From Oscheius onirici (Eukaryota > Nematoda > Chromadorea > Rhabditida > Rhabditidae): 64,000 nucleotides of DNA. The first letter of the stretch is position 1, and every line of letters begins with the position of its first letter. The position numbers and the translations under genes were made by a program. The stretch covers positions 2,988,398 through 3,052,397 of the forward strand of contig OW051469.1 of NCBI GenBank assembly GCA_932521025.1, given 5' to 3'. This document shows positions 23,601 through 33,398 of the stretch, piece after piece. A model generated the notes under the pieces. The model was not told the origin of the DNA. It worked only from the letters and a program-made list of their open reading frames with translations, and did no database searches.

Positions 23601-24226
23601 ATTATCTCCAGACACTTCTGCCAAATGGTTATACAGATCCCAGTACCCTTACATGCATCTAAAATATCTGCCATCATATCATTTTTGCTCAGACAGGAAG
23701 ACTCGGTCGCGATGTGTGTGACTCGGCCCGTCCGGACAATTTTGCAAAGCTTGAAAACGTTGTGAATTATCACAAGGTAAGTTTTTACAGAAATTGGTGT
23801 CCAACAAGGTTTTAGTTTCAAAACTGCCCCCCCCCCGTACTTATCTTCGTCCTATAGACTCCAGGAAACATTTTGCCTGAAAGACAGATCACACAGAACA
23901 GTTACTTCTATTAATCTACCGTAATTCACTGCCGAAAACGGACTGTACCTTGGCTTTCTCAGTAGCAGGAAGATTATCAGTGAATGGAGGAAGACCACAG
24001 TGGGGCTCGTTCTGAAATGTGCCAGAATGAGACAGCGACTGTTGAGACCACAGACTTGACAGTTAGACAGTGATGTCATTTTACCATGCTACAGACTCGA
24101 CAGGTAGACAGCCATGTCGTTTTACCTAGAATATATACTCACCTTGCTTCTATCCTTATTCGGCTTTCCCTTCTCCAAAGCCGCTACTGTTCCCAGTAGG
24201 AGAAGCGTCAGAGCTAGACGGTACAT
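20643..24226 (-). CDS. SXP/RAL-2 family (DUF148) secreted protein
   Basis: Exons: 24226-24143 (signal peptide, MYRLALTLLLLGTVAALEKG), 24011-23949, an optional 28-codon exon 21597-21511, and 21122-20643 with the stop. All exons are phase 0. The last exon holds the DUF148 core: a helical, Lys/Glu-rich stretch with FLNGASPDVKKQFEDLW, LSPEARAAHEKL and LSEAAKTELSALYHE. SXP/RAL-2 proteins are secreted or surface proteins found only in nematodes, several of them parasite antigens; their biochemical role is poorly known. The optional exon lacks a canonical AG acceptor (CAA precedes it), so it may be skipped without a frame change. Its intron holds a 1.37-kb foldback and an inverted copy of that exon. 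The 3' end converges on the SLC4A11-like gene, 260 nt away. Confidence 0.88.
21714..23085. repeat. Foldback element with arms of about 570 bp
   Basis: The arms 21714-about 22280 and about 22518-23085 are near-perfect reverse complements; the same 121-codon open frame can be read inward from both ends, and its protein is identical in both. The loop of about 240 bp contains no recognised gene. The element is A+T-rich and ends in AGTGGAATTCTG/CAGAATTCCACT. No target duplication was found, so a mobile origin is not proven. It lies in an intron of the SXP/RAL-2 gene. Confidence 0.85.
23690..23775 (+). pseudogene. Inverted partial copy of an SXP/RAL-2 exon
   Basis: The plus strand encodes TGRLGRDVCDSARPDNFAKL and continues to NYHK, flanked by ctcag and gtaag splice sites. 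It matches the optional exon at 21511-21597 (TGRLGRDMFDLTRSDIIAKL ... NHHK) on the minus strand, and the similarity continues about 45 nt into the neighbouring intron. It points away from the rest of the gene and has no partner exons on its own strand, so it is scored as an orphan exon. Confidence 0.75.
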
Positions 24227-24695
24227 TCCAGAGAGGACTGAAAGATAAAGAGTATGAGTTTACTTCCATGGGTCGGGTGTCATAAACAGGTGAAAGAGAG
24301 AGGCAGTTGACACGAGAAAAACTGGCAGGTGACAATCAAGTTTCGGAAAACTACAAGGAGAGAGATAGAGAGAGAGTTTCAAAACAGCTGTCCTCGAACG
24401 CCGGATGACCCGATTTCTCTGTCTCTTTTTTGAGGGCGATTAGCTAGCGAGGCGGAAAAACTCACTCTTTAGATCGCGCTGAAATTTTTGAAAAAATTTG
24501 GACAGGTGCACAAATTTTGATGTTGGCCTGATCCCCCGTCTCTCTACCCTAATCTAATTATGGCTTATTCGAGTATACGCGAGTGGATATTTGATCTCTC
24601 TTCTGGTCGTTGAATGATCAACGAGGGCAGGTTATAAATGTTCTTTGGTTAGGAGAAATGCGAGCTTTTGAATGAAAAAAAACGGCAAAAAATTT
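24227..24695. other. Intergenic, upstream of the SXP/RAL-2 gene
   Basis: Holds the presumed promoter of the minus-strand SXP/RAL-2 gene. No further feature was identified. Confidence 0.4.
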
Positions 24696-24768
24696 TGCCC
24701 CGAACCAGGATCGAACTGGTGACCTTTAGATCTTCAGTCTAACGCTCTCCCAACTGAGCTATCGAGGC
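24696..24768 (-). tRNA. tRNA-Phe (GAA anticodon), copy 2
   Basis: A 73-nt cloverleaf identical to the copy at 15451, again on the minus strand, with anticodon GAA and a T-run directly downstream. It lies between the SXP/RAL-2 gene and the coiled-coil gene. The flanks differ from copy 1 beyond the terminator, so the two are not part of a larger recent duplication. Confidence 0.96.
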
Positions 24769-24881
24769 GATTAGGTCAGCCGAATTCCAGTGTGATACAG
24801 AATCTTATCAGTTGATTCAGAGGTGGTCTGGATTACAGATTTATTTTAATAAAATGTACAAAATCAAATTTCGAAGAGTCT

Positions 24882-25355
24882 TTACTTCCGCTCTAGTTCG
24901 TCCTTCTGAAGTACATTATTGCTCCGTTCAGTTCCTCCTACCTTGACAGTCTTCTTTTTTGAAGTCTGCTCCAGACGGTCTATCTCCTCTCTCAATAGTT
25001 TTGCAGTGATCTGAACTAGACTAGTTGAACTGTCTCTCAGAACTCACAGTCTGAATCTCTTTTCTCTCCTTCAGTTCATGCAAAATCTTCTTTTCATCAT
25101 CCTTCAGTTCTCTCAATCGTCCCAGGACGCTTCTAGAAGTATCATCCAGATCAGTGACTGTCACCAAAAGAGGCTCCATGTTGACTCTCCCAGTCTCAGC
25201 TTCCTCCTCTTCCCGATCAATGATCGTCTCGACCTATTTTTTCAGTCTCTTTTTATGGAACGTTAACCTACAAGATCCATCTGGTCTTCACTGATGATAG
25301 TGTCTAGTAGTTTGGCAGCTTCCAGTCGCATTCCTAGGAGCTGGGAGAGAGCCAT
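24882..25355 (-). CDS. Small coiled-coil protein of unknown function
   Basis: Exons 25355-25272, 25233-25048 and 25010-24882, all phase 0, give 132 aa. It starts MALSQLLGMRLEAAKLLDTI and is almost wholly helical and charged: a Glu-rich stretch (DREEEEAETG), then leucine heptads (LGRLRELKDDEKKILHELKE; LLREEIDRLEQTSKKK). No signal peptide, membrane segment or named domain is visible. The length and heptads suggest a subunit of a complex, but I do not recognise the family. An AATAAA signal lies shortly after the stop. It lies between the tRNA-Phe gene at 24696 and the receptor gene starting at 25991. Confidence 0.8.
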
Positions 25356-25990
25356 CTTGGCGGGAAGGGAGAGGGATAGTGTTGTAGAACATATACAGAG
25401 AAGGAGTAGTGATAGGGAAAGAGAAATCATAAGAAAATGGGGAGAATGGGGTCGGCGGGAAAGACGTTAAAAGGGTAATCGGAACATGGGAGAGAGATTG
25501 GGAAGAACAGCTGAATCTCCAGTCACAGTTCCTCGTTCTAAAAAATTTCTGGTGCAAAGAAACCGAGATGATAACCGGAGAGCACCCATTGGAGTTTGTA
25601 ACGAAACGGTCAGTGTATCCAACAGGATACAGTGTAACTCAGAGTCACTGGTGAGATTCATTGTAGATTGGTCCAGAAGACTAGAGCAGGGTCTAGTACA
25701 GAGTATGGAGAGAATACATGTTCGAAGAGAAAGCTGAGAGGAAGATCAGAGAATCACCACATCCAGATTCAGTGATGAAGATCAACTGATGTTGAGAGTC
25801 TGTCTCTCTGTTCCTCTGAAACCGGATGGAATAAAGAGAGTATACGAATCGAGTTCTGAGGACTGGTTCAGTAGAGAAGTCAATAGACTGTCCCTCTGTC
25901 TCTCTCACTCTCAATCTCTCAGTCTCCCTCCAATCCAGTAAAAATGACACGAATTCATTATACCAAACTATACAATAACACAGACCAATA

Positions 25991-28900
25991 TCACAGTAAG
26001 GAAAGAGTACCCGGCTTGTAAACCGATTTCGTAGTCTTGCGTCTGACCGACTCGGAAAAATCTCTCTTCATTGTCTTGAAGACGACCCTCCGCAGCTCCG
26101 GATTCGAGAGAAGATAGATGGGAAGACGCAGGGCACAAGCAAAGACGACCAGCAGAGAGACGACGTCCGTTGAGAGCATGTAAAAGTCGAAATAGCTGAA
26201 ATTTTTATGAAATTATCCGGTCCCGGATTTGTTTGACCAAAGACACAAGGAACTCACTCAGTCTGAAGGCCATTCATATCCAAAAACTCCCAAGCCGTCA
26301 CGATGACATTAACCAGATTGGAGAGGAGGTAAGAGACGCCGACGAGGATAAGGGTCCAGGTGGCGGAGCGGACTTTTCCCTGGAATTATTTGTATTTTGG
26401 GGTACGATACATTTTTAGACATACTGATACAGTAATCTAGTACTGTAGTCTAGGTAACTTAGAGTACTGTAGTCTAGAGTACGGTAATCTAGAGAAATGG
26501 AACTGAATCGACTCTCTATAACTTACCTTTGAGAACTCTTGAATCGAGCGAAGGGGCTAAAAATGGCAAAGGTAAAATGGCAAAAGTTTATTGGAGCCAG
26601 AAGGGATTAAACCCGGGTCGTCTGCTTGGTAGACACTGATGTTAACCACTAAGCTATGGAGGCAAAAGGCGTAGATTTTTAAATACCGCAGACTTGCGTT
26701 CAGAAACTTATATGCAAATATGGGGTAAACTAAAATCAGTGTTTTCCGGTTCAACGCTCAATTTTCGAGATTTCCCATGTTTTGAAAAGTTCTATATTTT
26801 TACATACTCTGCAACTTTTCAGAACATCAAAAAGCTCAAAAAGGCCTTTTTCATGCCCTAAAGCCTCAATCAGGAACTTTTCATCAGTTCATCAGTCTTC
26901 CCCCTTTTTGCAGCCTCTTAGCAGGATCTCAATTACGCAATAGTCGCAGTTCGAATGCACAAGATGACTTCTCGTTTCCCAGGAATAGCCTGACAGGTCC
27001 TCCCAAAAATACCAACCTTGGCTTCTGACTTCATCTGAAACCGGCTGGGTTTCCGCTGGAAGCCCTTATGGACATTTTTGAGCTCGACGACCGTGCTGAC
27101 ATTGATCAAAATCAGGAGGAAGAAGGGCAGAAAGACGGTGATAAAGTTCCGAACCCAGAAGCGGTAAATATTACCGTACCAGAAGGTCGTAGTCAAAGGG
27201 GTGACGTCCACGTAGAATTCACTTACAGTACCCTGAAAATGGATGTTTTTCCCCTTTTCGGTGGGTTAAGTTTAGGCGCTGTGAGGTCAGAGAGCCATCA
27301 GCTAAGGACACTTGAGGAGGCGAGAAGGCTCATGAGGAAGAGAGATGAATTTTGGGAAGAACTTCCAGTTTTGAATGGGGGGGGGGGGGGTATTTTTGAG
27401 CAACAAACTCGACAGTTAAACAGCTGTTTCGTTTCACCGAGGCCACAGACAAGGCAGTTACACAATCTCAGTTCTTTTCCAGGCTCATAGGCTAGACAGT
27501 TAGACAGCTTACTAGTTTCGCATGGCAACAGATTCGGCAGTTAGACAGCTTTTCAATTTTTACAAGTCCAAAGATTAGACAACAGGATATGCAGGTTCTT
27601 TTCTTAGGACATACCTAGGCTCAAGTATGTGCGCTGGACCGGTCCGGTCCGCCCGCCGCGATTTAAAAATCGGACCGGACCGGACCGATCCGGTCCGCCC
27701 GCCGCCATTTATGCTGGTGTCAAAAATCGGACCGCCGCCATTCAAAAATTGGACCGGACCGGTCTCAGCCGGTCCGAGCACACATGCTTGCCTAGGCTAG
27801 ACAGCTGTCGATCTAACTGGGCCACAACCTCGACAGCTGGACAGCAGTTCAGTTTATGGAAGCCACATACTCAACAGTTAGCCAGCTTGTCATTTTAGGT
27901 GTTTTTCTCACTGCACAGTTCCCGGAACGCGCTGACAGCTGAGAACATTCCAAAACATCTCTGACAGCCAAAAAAAAACATCACAAGGTCGGTGTTCGTC
28001 CCCTAAGAATTATTATTAGAAAGACCCTATGTTTTCCGACCGCCATAGCTCAAAATACGCGGCTGATCTCACTAATCTCGCCTCTGAGCCAAGCTCTCGA
28101 AAGATCATCTGACGTGTAAGCTTACCCTGCAGTTTTCGTCTTCCGAAGGGAAGATGTCCAGTTCTGCTACAATGCCTCCTTTTGAGACGATGGACAGGAT
28201 TATGGAGAGGATACAGTAGGCTGTTCGTCTGGATTGAAAGGTCTTGAGGTAGAAAGAGCGGATTGTGATGAGGTAGCGCTCGAACATGGCTCCGGCCAGA
28301 ACGAAACTGGAAGCTTTTGGATTGAAAGAGAGAGAGACAGAGTCTCCTGACTCTTGACCCCCAACTTCCCCATTCCCGGTCACTTTCCCATCAGACTCTC
28401 TCTCTCTGCAACTAATGAGATGACGCGAGGACCCCCACGCCGCCAAAATATAGTTATCTCCCACGATTTTAGGTCGACTCTTACCTGGCAGCAGTCATAC
28501 TGATATGGGTCAGAGTGAGGACGTAGACGAAGTAGCTCCAGAAGAATCGGGCCAAAATAACTGAGGGCAGCCAGTCCTGGAAAAAGACTGTATACTGTAG
28601 TTTAGGAAACTGTCTAATCCTGTGGACTGTCAAATACCGTAATCCTAGAGTCTCTGAACGAAAAGGCTTACTCATAGCAGTTGAGTACGACTAGATTGGT
28701 CTCTGGCATCTCCCGCTGCTCCCGATTTGAATAACTCACCTTCAGGCTATCCACTAAAATCACCGGAATGTAGCAGACGGACACGAGAATGTCAAAGGCT
28801 GACAGGACCAGAAGAAACTGAAAATGCAAAAAGATTTTTTCGCTCACGGGATCCGAGCCCGCTACTTCTGGCTTATTAGACGAACGCGCAAGCCACTCGG

Positions 28901-30859
28901 TGTCAACGAGGCGAAGTGCGGCGGCCTTTAAAAATGTCTTTTGATCGCTGTGAAAATCAGATTCCAGGCAAACAATCAACTTTCCTCAGCTATACGTCGT
29001 TTTTGATCCCATGCCTCATCGCAGCCGTGTCAGATTCTAACCTAATTGCTCAGCCTACATTGACCTCCTCACAAAATGTACCTGAAAATAGCAGCTGAAT
29101 TTCCTGGGACTTCTGAACAGACAGTAGAAGACGAGAATGTTGTTGTATAAGGAGATGAGCGAGACGAACGATCCTGTAAGACTTTTTTCTGTTCTGTTCT
29201 TTATGGGCCCTCTCCTCGGGGGTAGAGTAGTACAAACATGAGAGGGGGCCCCCTTGGTGATGAGGCGATATTGGGCATGATGAGAAGAGCACGTGGATCG
29301 GTCAAAGACTAGTCTCAGTTTTTTTGGAGAGGACTCTTTTGGAAAGGAGTTCGGACTGTTGATTAGACCACTGATCAGACAGTCCCCTGAGCTTTTGTAC
29401 TGCATAGCAAAGAGTCACACTCCTGGTTCTCTGACAACAGATAACCTACTGGATTGAGTCAGGTAGTCAACTGGACAGATCAGACGATTGAATAGACTGT
29501 CAAGATGATCAGGTTACCTTAACTGAGACAGTCTTCTGGTCAGGATCAGTGAACTGAACAGGTTTCTGATAGTCAACTGGATAGCGGTAAAGAAGAGTTG
29601 AAGTATCTTTCTGATGAATATGAGTCGAGTTGTCAAGGTACTGTCTCATACTCTCTCGAACTGAGCTTAGTTCTGAACAAGTGACTCTCTCTCCCTCTCA
29701 GTTGAGCTGACTTGGGTGAATACTATGAAGCAGTCAAAAGCGTTCAATGACCAGAGACTCTGTCTCTGTACTCTCATTGGATAAAAATATTGTCTCTGCC
29801 TCCCTTTCAGTTCTACTTCCTCCTGCAATTCCACTCAAATTAGCTGTATAAAATGGCCCGTTACGTCAAACAAGGAAAAATTGAAGGGGCGACTAATTAC
29901 TCTTTGCTTTTTCCTCCCGTACAGACCCAGCATGTCAATGAGCAGAATCTACATTTCCCCAACTTTACACGTTGGCATCACTTAGTCAAAGAGAGAGGAA
30001 ACATGTCATGGCCGGAAAGCAGCCAAAACACGGGTGTTCCTCTATAGTCTCTTTCAATGAGGAGGGACCTACGTAAACAGGCCTTGACAGGGAAGACTTT
30101 TCCGAAGAGAGAGCCTAAAAATATCTAGGTCCACAGAATATATTTGGAAGGCATGGTAAACATCCTACAGAAGAGTTCTGGGGATTCCCTTTGAGACAAT
30201 AGGGGTTGCAGAGTCGGGTGAACGCTTGAATAGGTAAAGATCTTAAAAAGTGGCAACTCATCAAAGAGCAGGGCGCAAGAGTCAAGAGGAATACTGGGAA
30301 GAGACTTTGAAAAAAAAGTGAGACTGACCCTGTTGAGAGAAGTACTTTTCTTCTGGAAAGAATAGTAGAGGTGTACAGATCTACTGATGGAAACAGTAGA
30401 GAAAGAGAGTCAATGGACAGTAATGAGACTGACTTTCGAGAGGAAAGTAAAGAGTCTGAGGAAGAGAGTGTAGAGAGTGGGGGAGAACAGTGTACTGATC
30501 TACTGGTGATCTGATACCAAGAGAGAGTCTCGCAATAGGAATCACATCAGAGACTCTCTCGAGAGGACAGTAGGGAAAAACACTAGAAAGGACAGTATAC
30601 AACTGGCAATCTAGAGAGACAGTTTATTTACTGAGTCAGTCAGGTAGTCAACTGGGTAGGACAGACCAAGGAACAGAAAGAGGATCTTTAAGAGTCTGAG
30701 CTATCCAGAGAGTCATGGGAGAGTCACTGAACATAACTAGACTACCAATGAGAAAGAGTCAAACCACTTACCTATAGAGACGAGAGTCAAGCTGACCAGG
30801 GAACGATGAGGACCATCGTCACTGCCGTCCGGTGGGCACATTGGTGATCGCAATGCCAT
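25991..30859 (-). CDS. Seven-transmembrane receptor, rhodopsin-like
   Basis: Exons 30859-30772, 29173-29082, 28817-28740, 28576-28485, 28306-28126, 27232-27017, 26379-26258, 26195-25991; 357 aa. The hydrophobic segments in order are TM1 (LVSLTLVSIGSFVSLIS), TM2 (FLLVLSAFDILVSVCYIPVI), TM3 with an E-R-Y motif (AGAMFERYLITIRSF), TM4, TM5 (FITVFLPFFLLILINVSTVV), TM6 (TWTLILVGVSYLLSNLVNV) and TM7 (VVSLLVVFACALRLPIYLLS) followed by NPELRRVV in place of a standard NPxxY. ERY stands for the usual DRY G-protein contact. The ligand cannot be told; peptide-receptor-like nematode families are the best guess. The first intron is 1.6 kb and probably regulatory, the others are mostly below 900 nt. The 3' end faces the coiled-coil gene. 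Confidence 0.88.
26588..26910 (-). repeat. tRNA-like head plus hairpin body, repeat unit copy 2
   Basis: Positions 26593-26663 on the minus strand carry an A-box (TAGCTTAGTGGTTAAC) and B-box (GGGTTTAATCCC) with an anticodon-like stem TGTCT/AGACG, but position 33 is C rather than T. A hairpin follows at about 26774-26826 with arms GTTTTGAAAAGTT and AACTTTTCAGAAC. The order and spacing match 738-1050. It lies in an intron of the 7TM receptor. Confidence 0.5.
27400..27900 (+). repeat. Dense cluster of diverged short repeats
   Basis: About seven forward copies of the dispersed CGACAGTTAGACAG repeat, more diverged than those further left, stand close together in an intron of the 7TM receptor. They are interrupted by the G+C-rich inverted repeat at 27608-27797. 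This is the right-hand limit of the dispersed family in the window. Confidence 0.7.
27608..27797. repeat. Inverted repeat rich in GGACCGG motifs
   Basis: The ends (CCTAGGCTCAAGTATGTG and its near-complement at the right end) enclose several GGACCGGACCGG and CCGCCCGCCGC blocks in both orientations, spaced by short A+T-rich segments. The base composition is unlike the surrounding intron. It looks like a non-autonomous foldback element; no target duplication is certain. Confidence 0.6.
28840..28915 (-). repeat. tRNA-like sequence, degenerate
   Basis: The minus strand shows an A-box-like GAGTGGCTTGCGCG and a B-box-like GGGCTCGGATCCC, with a poor anticodon stem. It has no T-run terminator and sits in an intron of the 7TM receptor. 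Probably tRNA-derived and not functional. Confidence 0.45.
29174..30771 (-). other. First intron of the 7TM receptor
   Basis: A 1.6-kb intron with many variants of AGAGTCAG and CAGTAC-type words but no recognised gene, tRNA or inverted repeat. Open frames in it lack coding resemblance. Confidence 0.4.
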
Positions 30860-33398
30860 GGAGGGCGGGGCCTCTAGAGGCGTGGGGACTCTCCTTCCAG
30901 AGAAGAGCCTGGAAAAGGTTTTAGTTCTGTTCAGAGTTGGAAGGAAAAATTGTGAATGACGTTAGTCTAATCAATCATAACGGCTTGTCAGAACAGGTTG
31001 TAAACGAGACTGGAGAGGGATTTATGTGACAAGAGCGACTTGAACTTTGGAATGGAAAACAGAGAGACAGAGATTGAACTGTCGATTCCAGACAATTTTT
31101 TCCTGAAATCAGAGGAGGTAAACTGATATTCGTTCGAAGAAAGCGCATGTTTTCTACTATAGTCACGTCTAAACACCTGCTTGTTTTGTTACTCATAATC
31201 TAAAACTAAGATTCATAAATTATGGGTTGCCTTACTCAAAGAGGAACCGACTGTGTTCTCGAATCTTTTGTTTTCTTCTTCAAAATTGACCTTTAAAGGC
31301 CTGCAAAAATGCTTCTCATCTTCTAATCTGTATCATCTTAACTGAACCTCAAGAAATCAGAGAAGCAATTTTTTGAACATTCAATGTGAAGAACATTAGT
31401 AGTACCCTCTCCCACTTTGGGAAACAACAAAGATTCCCATATGTTCCGAAAAATCATTTTTGTTTCGATCTTTGAGCTGGTTGAAACATCAAGTTCTTTT
31501 ATGGGATTTAAAGAAGGAGGAACATCTCTGGGACGAAGATGACTGGTTTGAAGAAAAGGGGGACAGTTTTTGTTCAGAGTACGACATGACTGGGCTTTAC
31601 CTGAATGGTTCAATGGAATGGTCACGGGATGAGAGAGACAGGGAACAGAAAGGACGACTGGAATAGAACTGGGCTCATATCAGTGGTGCTCAGACATTTT
31701 TTGGGTGGTCTGAAGAACTGATAATTCTCTTCCCAGCTGACTTATAAACAGTTCCAATCAAGCACCATTTCACTACACGTCATTTTTTTTTCTTTCTGAA
31801 AGTTGTTGACTCTTGTACATCATTGTGCCTGGGAATAGCTTATTCAGCTGGCAGGTATTCTTTGAACCTGGGGACAGGTAAACACTGAGAAAAACGTCAA
31901 CCTAAGATACCCAAAATGCCACTTTGGTGGCTCACTGATCCATGAAAGCTTGTCTATTTTCGGTAGGAGACCTCTGACTTATGTTGTGTTTCCTCTTCCA
32001 GGAAGCGCTCTGTTCAGGTCTTTAAGAGATTGCTAGAAGAGCAAAAAAAGGTCGCGTTATGGCTTTCTGTCTCTGTAATCTGGACGCACTTCCAATTCAG
32101 GGGGTTCTAATTGGACGACTTACAGACTTACAGATGTTCTGATGTGTTTAAACAAACTGACTGAGAGAAGGGAGGAAGAAGAATTTCTGACTAAGAAAAA
32201 TACTGCGTGGTTAATCCTCTTGTATGAAAATGCCGAGTTCTTGGAGAGAAGAGAGCCTGTCCCTGTCCTTCACAGATCCCGTAATCTTTTCTCTCCCAAT
32301 TCGTCACAAAAAACTTCCTGTCGCATCGACTCAAAAACACTCTGAACTTTCGTCCTCCATCTCGCAAGCCAAATAACATCAAAATTAGAGGAACGGCAGA
32401 GATGAGGTCAGGCCAGCTTCCGCAACGGAAATCCAGTTTTACGCCTCGAGAGCTGACTAGAAGCTAGAAATTGAGAAAAAAATAGGGAGGTGTTAACTTG
32501 AAGAGAGGGGAGAGGTGAGGAGATCAATCCGCTGAGGTGACAAGCGGATCAGTCACGGAGAGGGGAAAAAGCTGAGGTCTATAACAACAGGGATCAAGAA
32601 TTACTCTTCTTGAAAATATCAGGGAATTCTTCTATTAGCTACATTCGGTAAATACGCAATTCCGTACCAAACATTTTCGTGTTGACGACAGCACTTTTCA
32701 CCTTTTTACAATTATTCCCTGGTAGCCAAGATCAAAATCTATAAGCGAAAAATAATACGAAATTTTGAAAATTTCGACCTCAATCCGAAAAAAATGGGTA
32801 CGCAATTCCGTATTTTTGGGAGAGAGGTTCTAATATAGTATGTTCAAAAAGTAGAGAGCATAATTTGAATTGGCCCGCGCTTTCTTCACAGAACTTTTTT
32901 CAAATAAACTTGGCGGGAATTTAGCTGCGTAGGATAATGCAGCATGTAAATGTTGGATACTCAGCCAACCAAAAAGAGCGGGCCAATTCAAATTATGCTC
33001 TCTATATTTTGAACAGACTATAGAGGTTTTACGATAGTCGAATTGGGATAATCTATACCTTGGGCAGATTTCTGTTGCGTACTTGTATCTGAGTGCCGCA
33101 GAGCCCAACGCTAATCAAACTTTCACTATTACGGGAGATGAAAGCCGTCGTGGCCAAAGCCAAATCAAGCATCATCGCTTTTCTATTCTCTCCTCGATAT
33201 TTATTCTTCCATATTTACATATAATAACTATTCGATTATGGTTGCTATCAATAAATTCTGCGAGAGTATCGCGGATCAAGGATTATTTAGATTTTCTTCG
33301 CCGAATTAAAATTTTAAAGTTTGTGGATGTTTGTCCAAGCTTCAAAAACAATCAAAAGGAGAATCTGTTTTGATTAGACTTTAGAAGAAAACTTCATT
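30860..33398. other. Intergenic, receptor promoter side to ENPP 3' end
   Basis: No gene is recognised in 2.5 kb except the inverted-repeat element at 32836-33020. Short words such as ACGCAATTCCGTA recur at 32653 and 32800. Confidence 0.45.
32836..33020. mobile_element. Mariner-like MITE, 185 bp
   Basis: The ends TAGTATGTTCAAAA and TTTTGAACAGACTA begin long terminal inverted repeats that share AGAGAGCATAATTTGAATTG and GGCCCGC. TA dinucleotides at 32834-32835 and 33021-33022 fit a duplicated TA target, typical of Tc1/mariner-type elements. No coding capacity. Confidence 0.75.

Larger units (their letters stand above)
2685..27900. repeat. Dispersed short repeat, more than 50 copies in this interval
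   Basis: The consensus core is CGACAGTTAGACAGTCATG followed by TCG, usually preceded by GGCCACAGACT and followed by a T-run. The core is closed by a 5-bp inverted repeat (CGACA...TGTCG) and contains a direct repeat GACAGT-TA-GACAGT. Forward copies lie for example near 2690, 3540, 4205, 5790, 8650, 9300, 11450, 11950, 14130, 17760, 18555, 19140, 19740, 20190, 21150, 23515, 24050 and 27400-27900. Inverted copies lie near 3070, 3950, 6305, 6970-7085, 7850, 8155, 13355-13475, 14890-15015 and 17080. They often stand in groups of two or three in one orientation. None was found in an exon and none right of about 27.9 kb. Confidence 0.85.

Noticed and set aside
2685-27900. A CRISPR-like array, because a short repeat recurs many times
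   Set aside because: Copies are irregularly spaced, occur in both orientations, are diverged and sit in introns of a nematode gene; no cas genes are present.
28668-28740. Readthrough of exon 3 of the 7TM receptor to a later donor at 28671
   Set aside because: The later donor leaves phase 2, whereas the next exon must start in phase 0; the gtgagt donor at 28739 fits.
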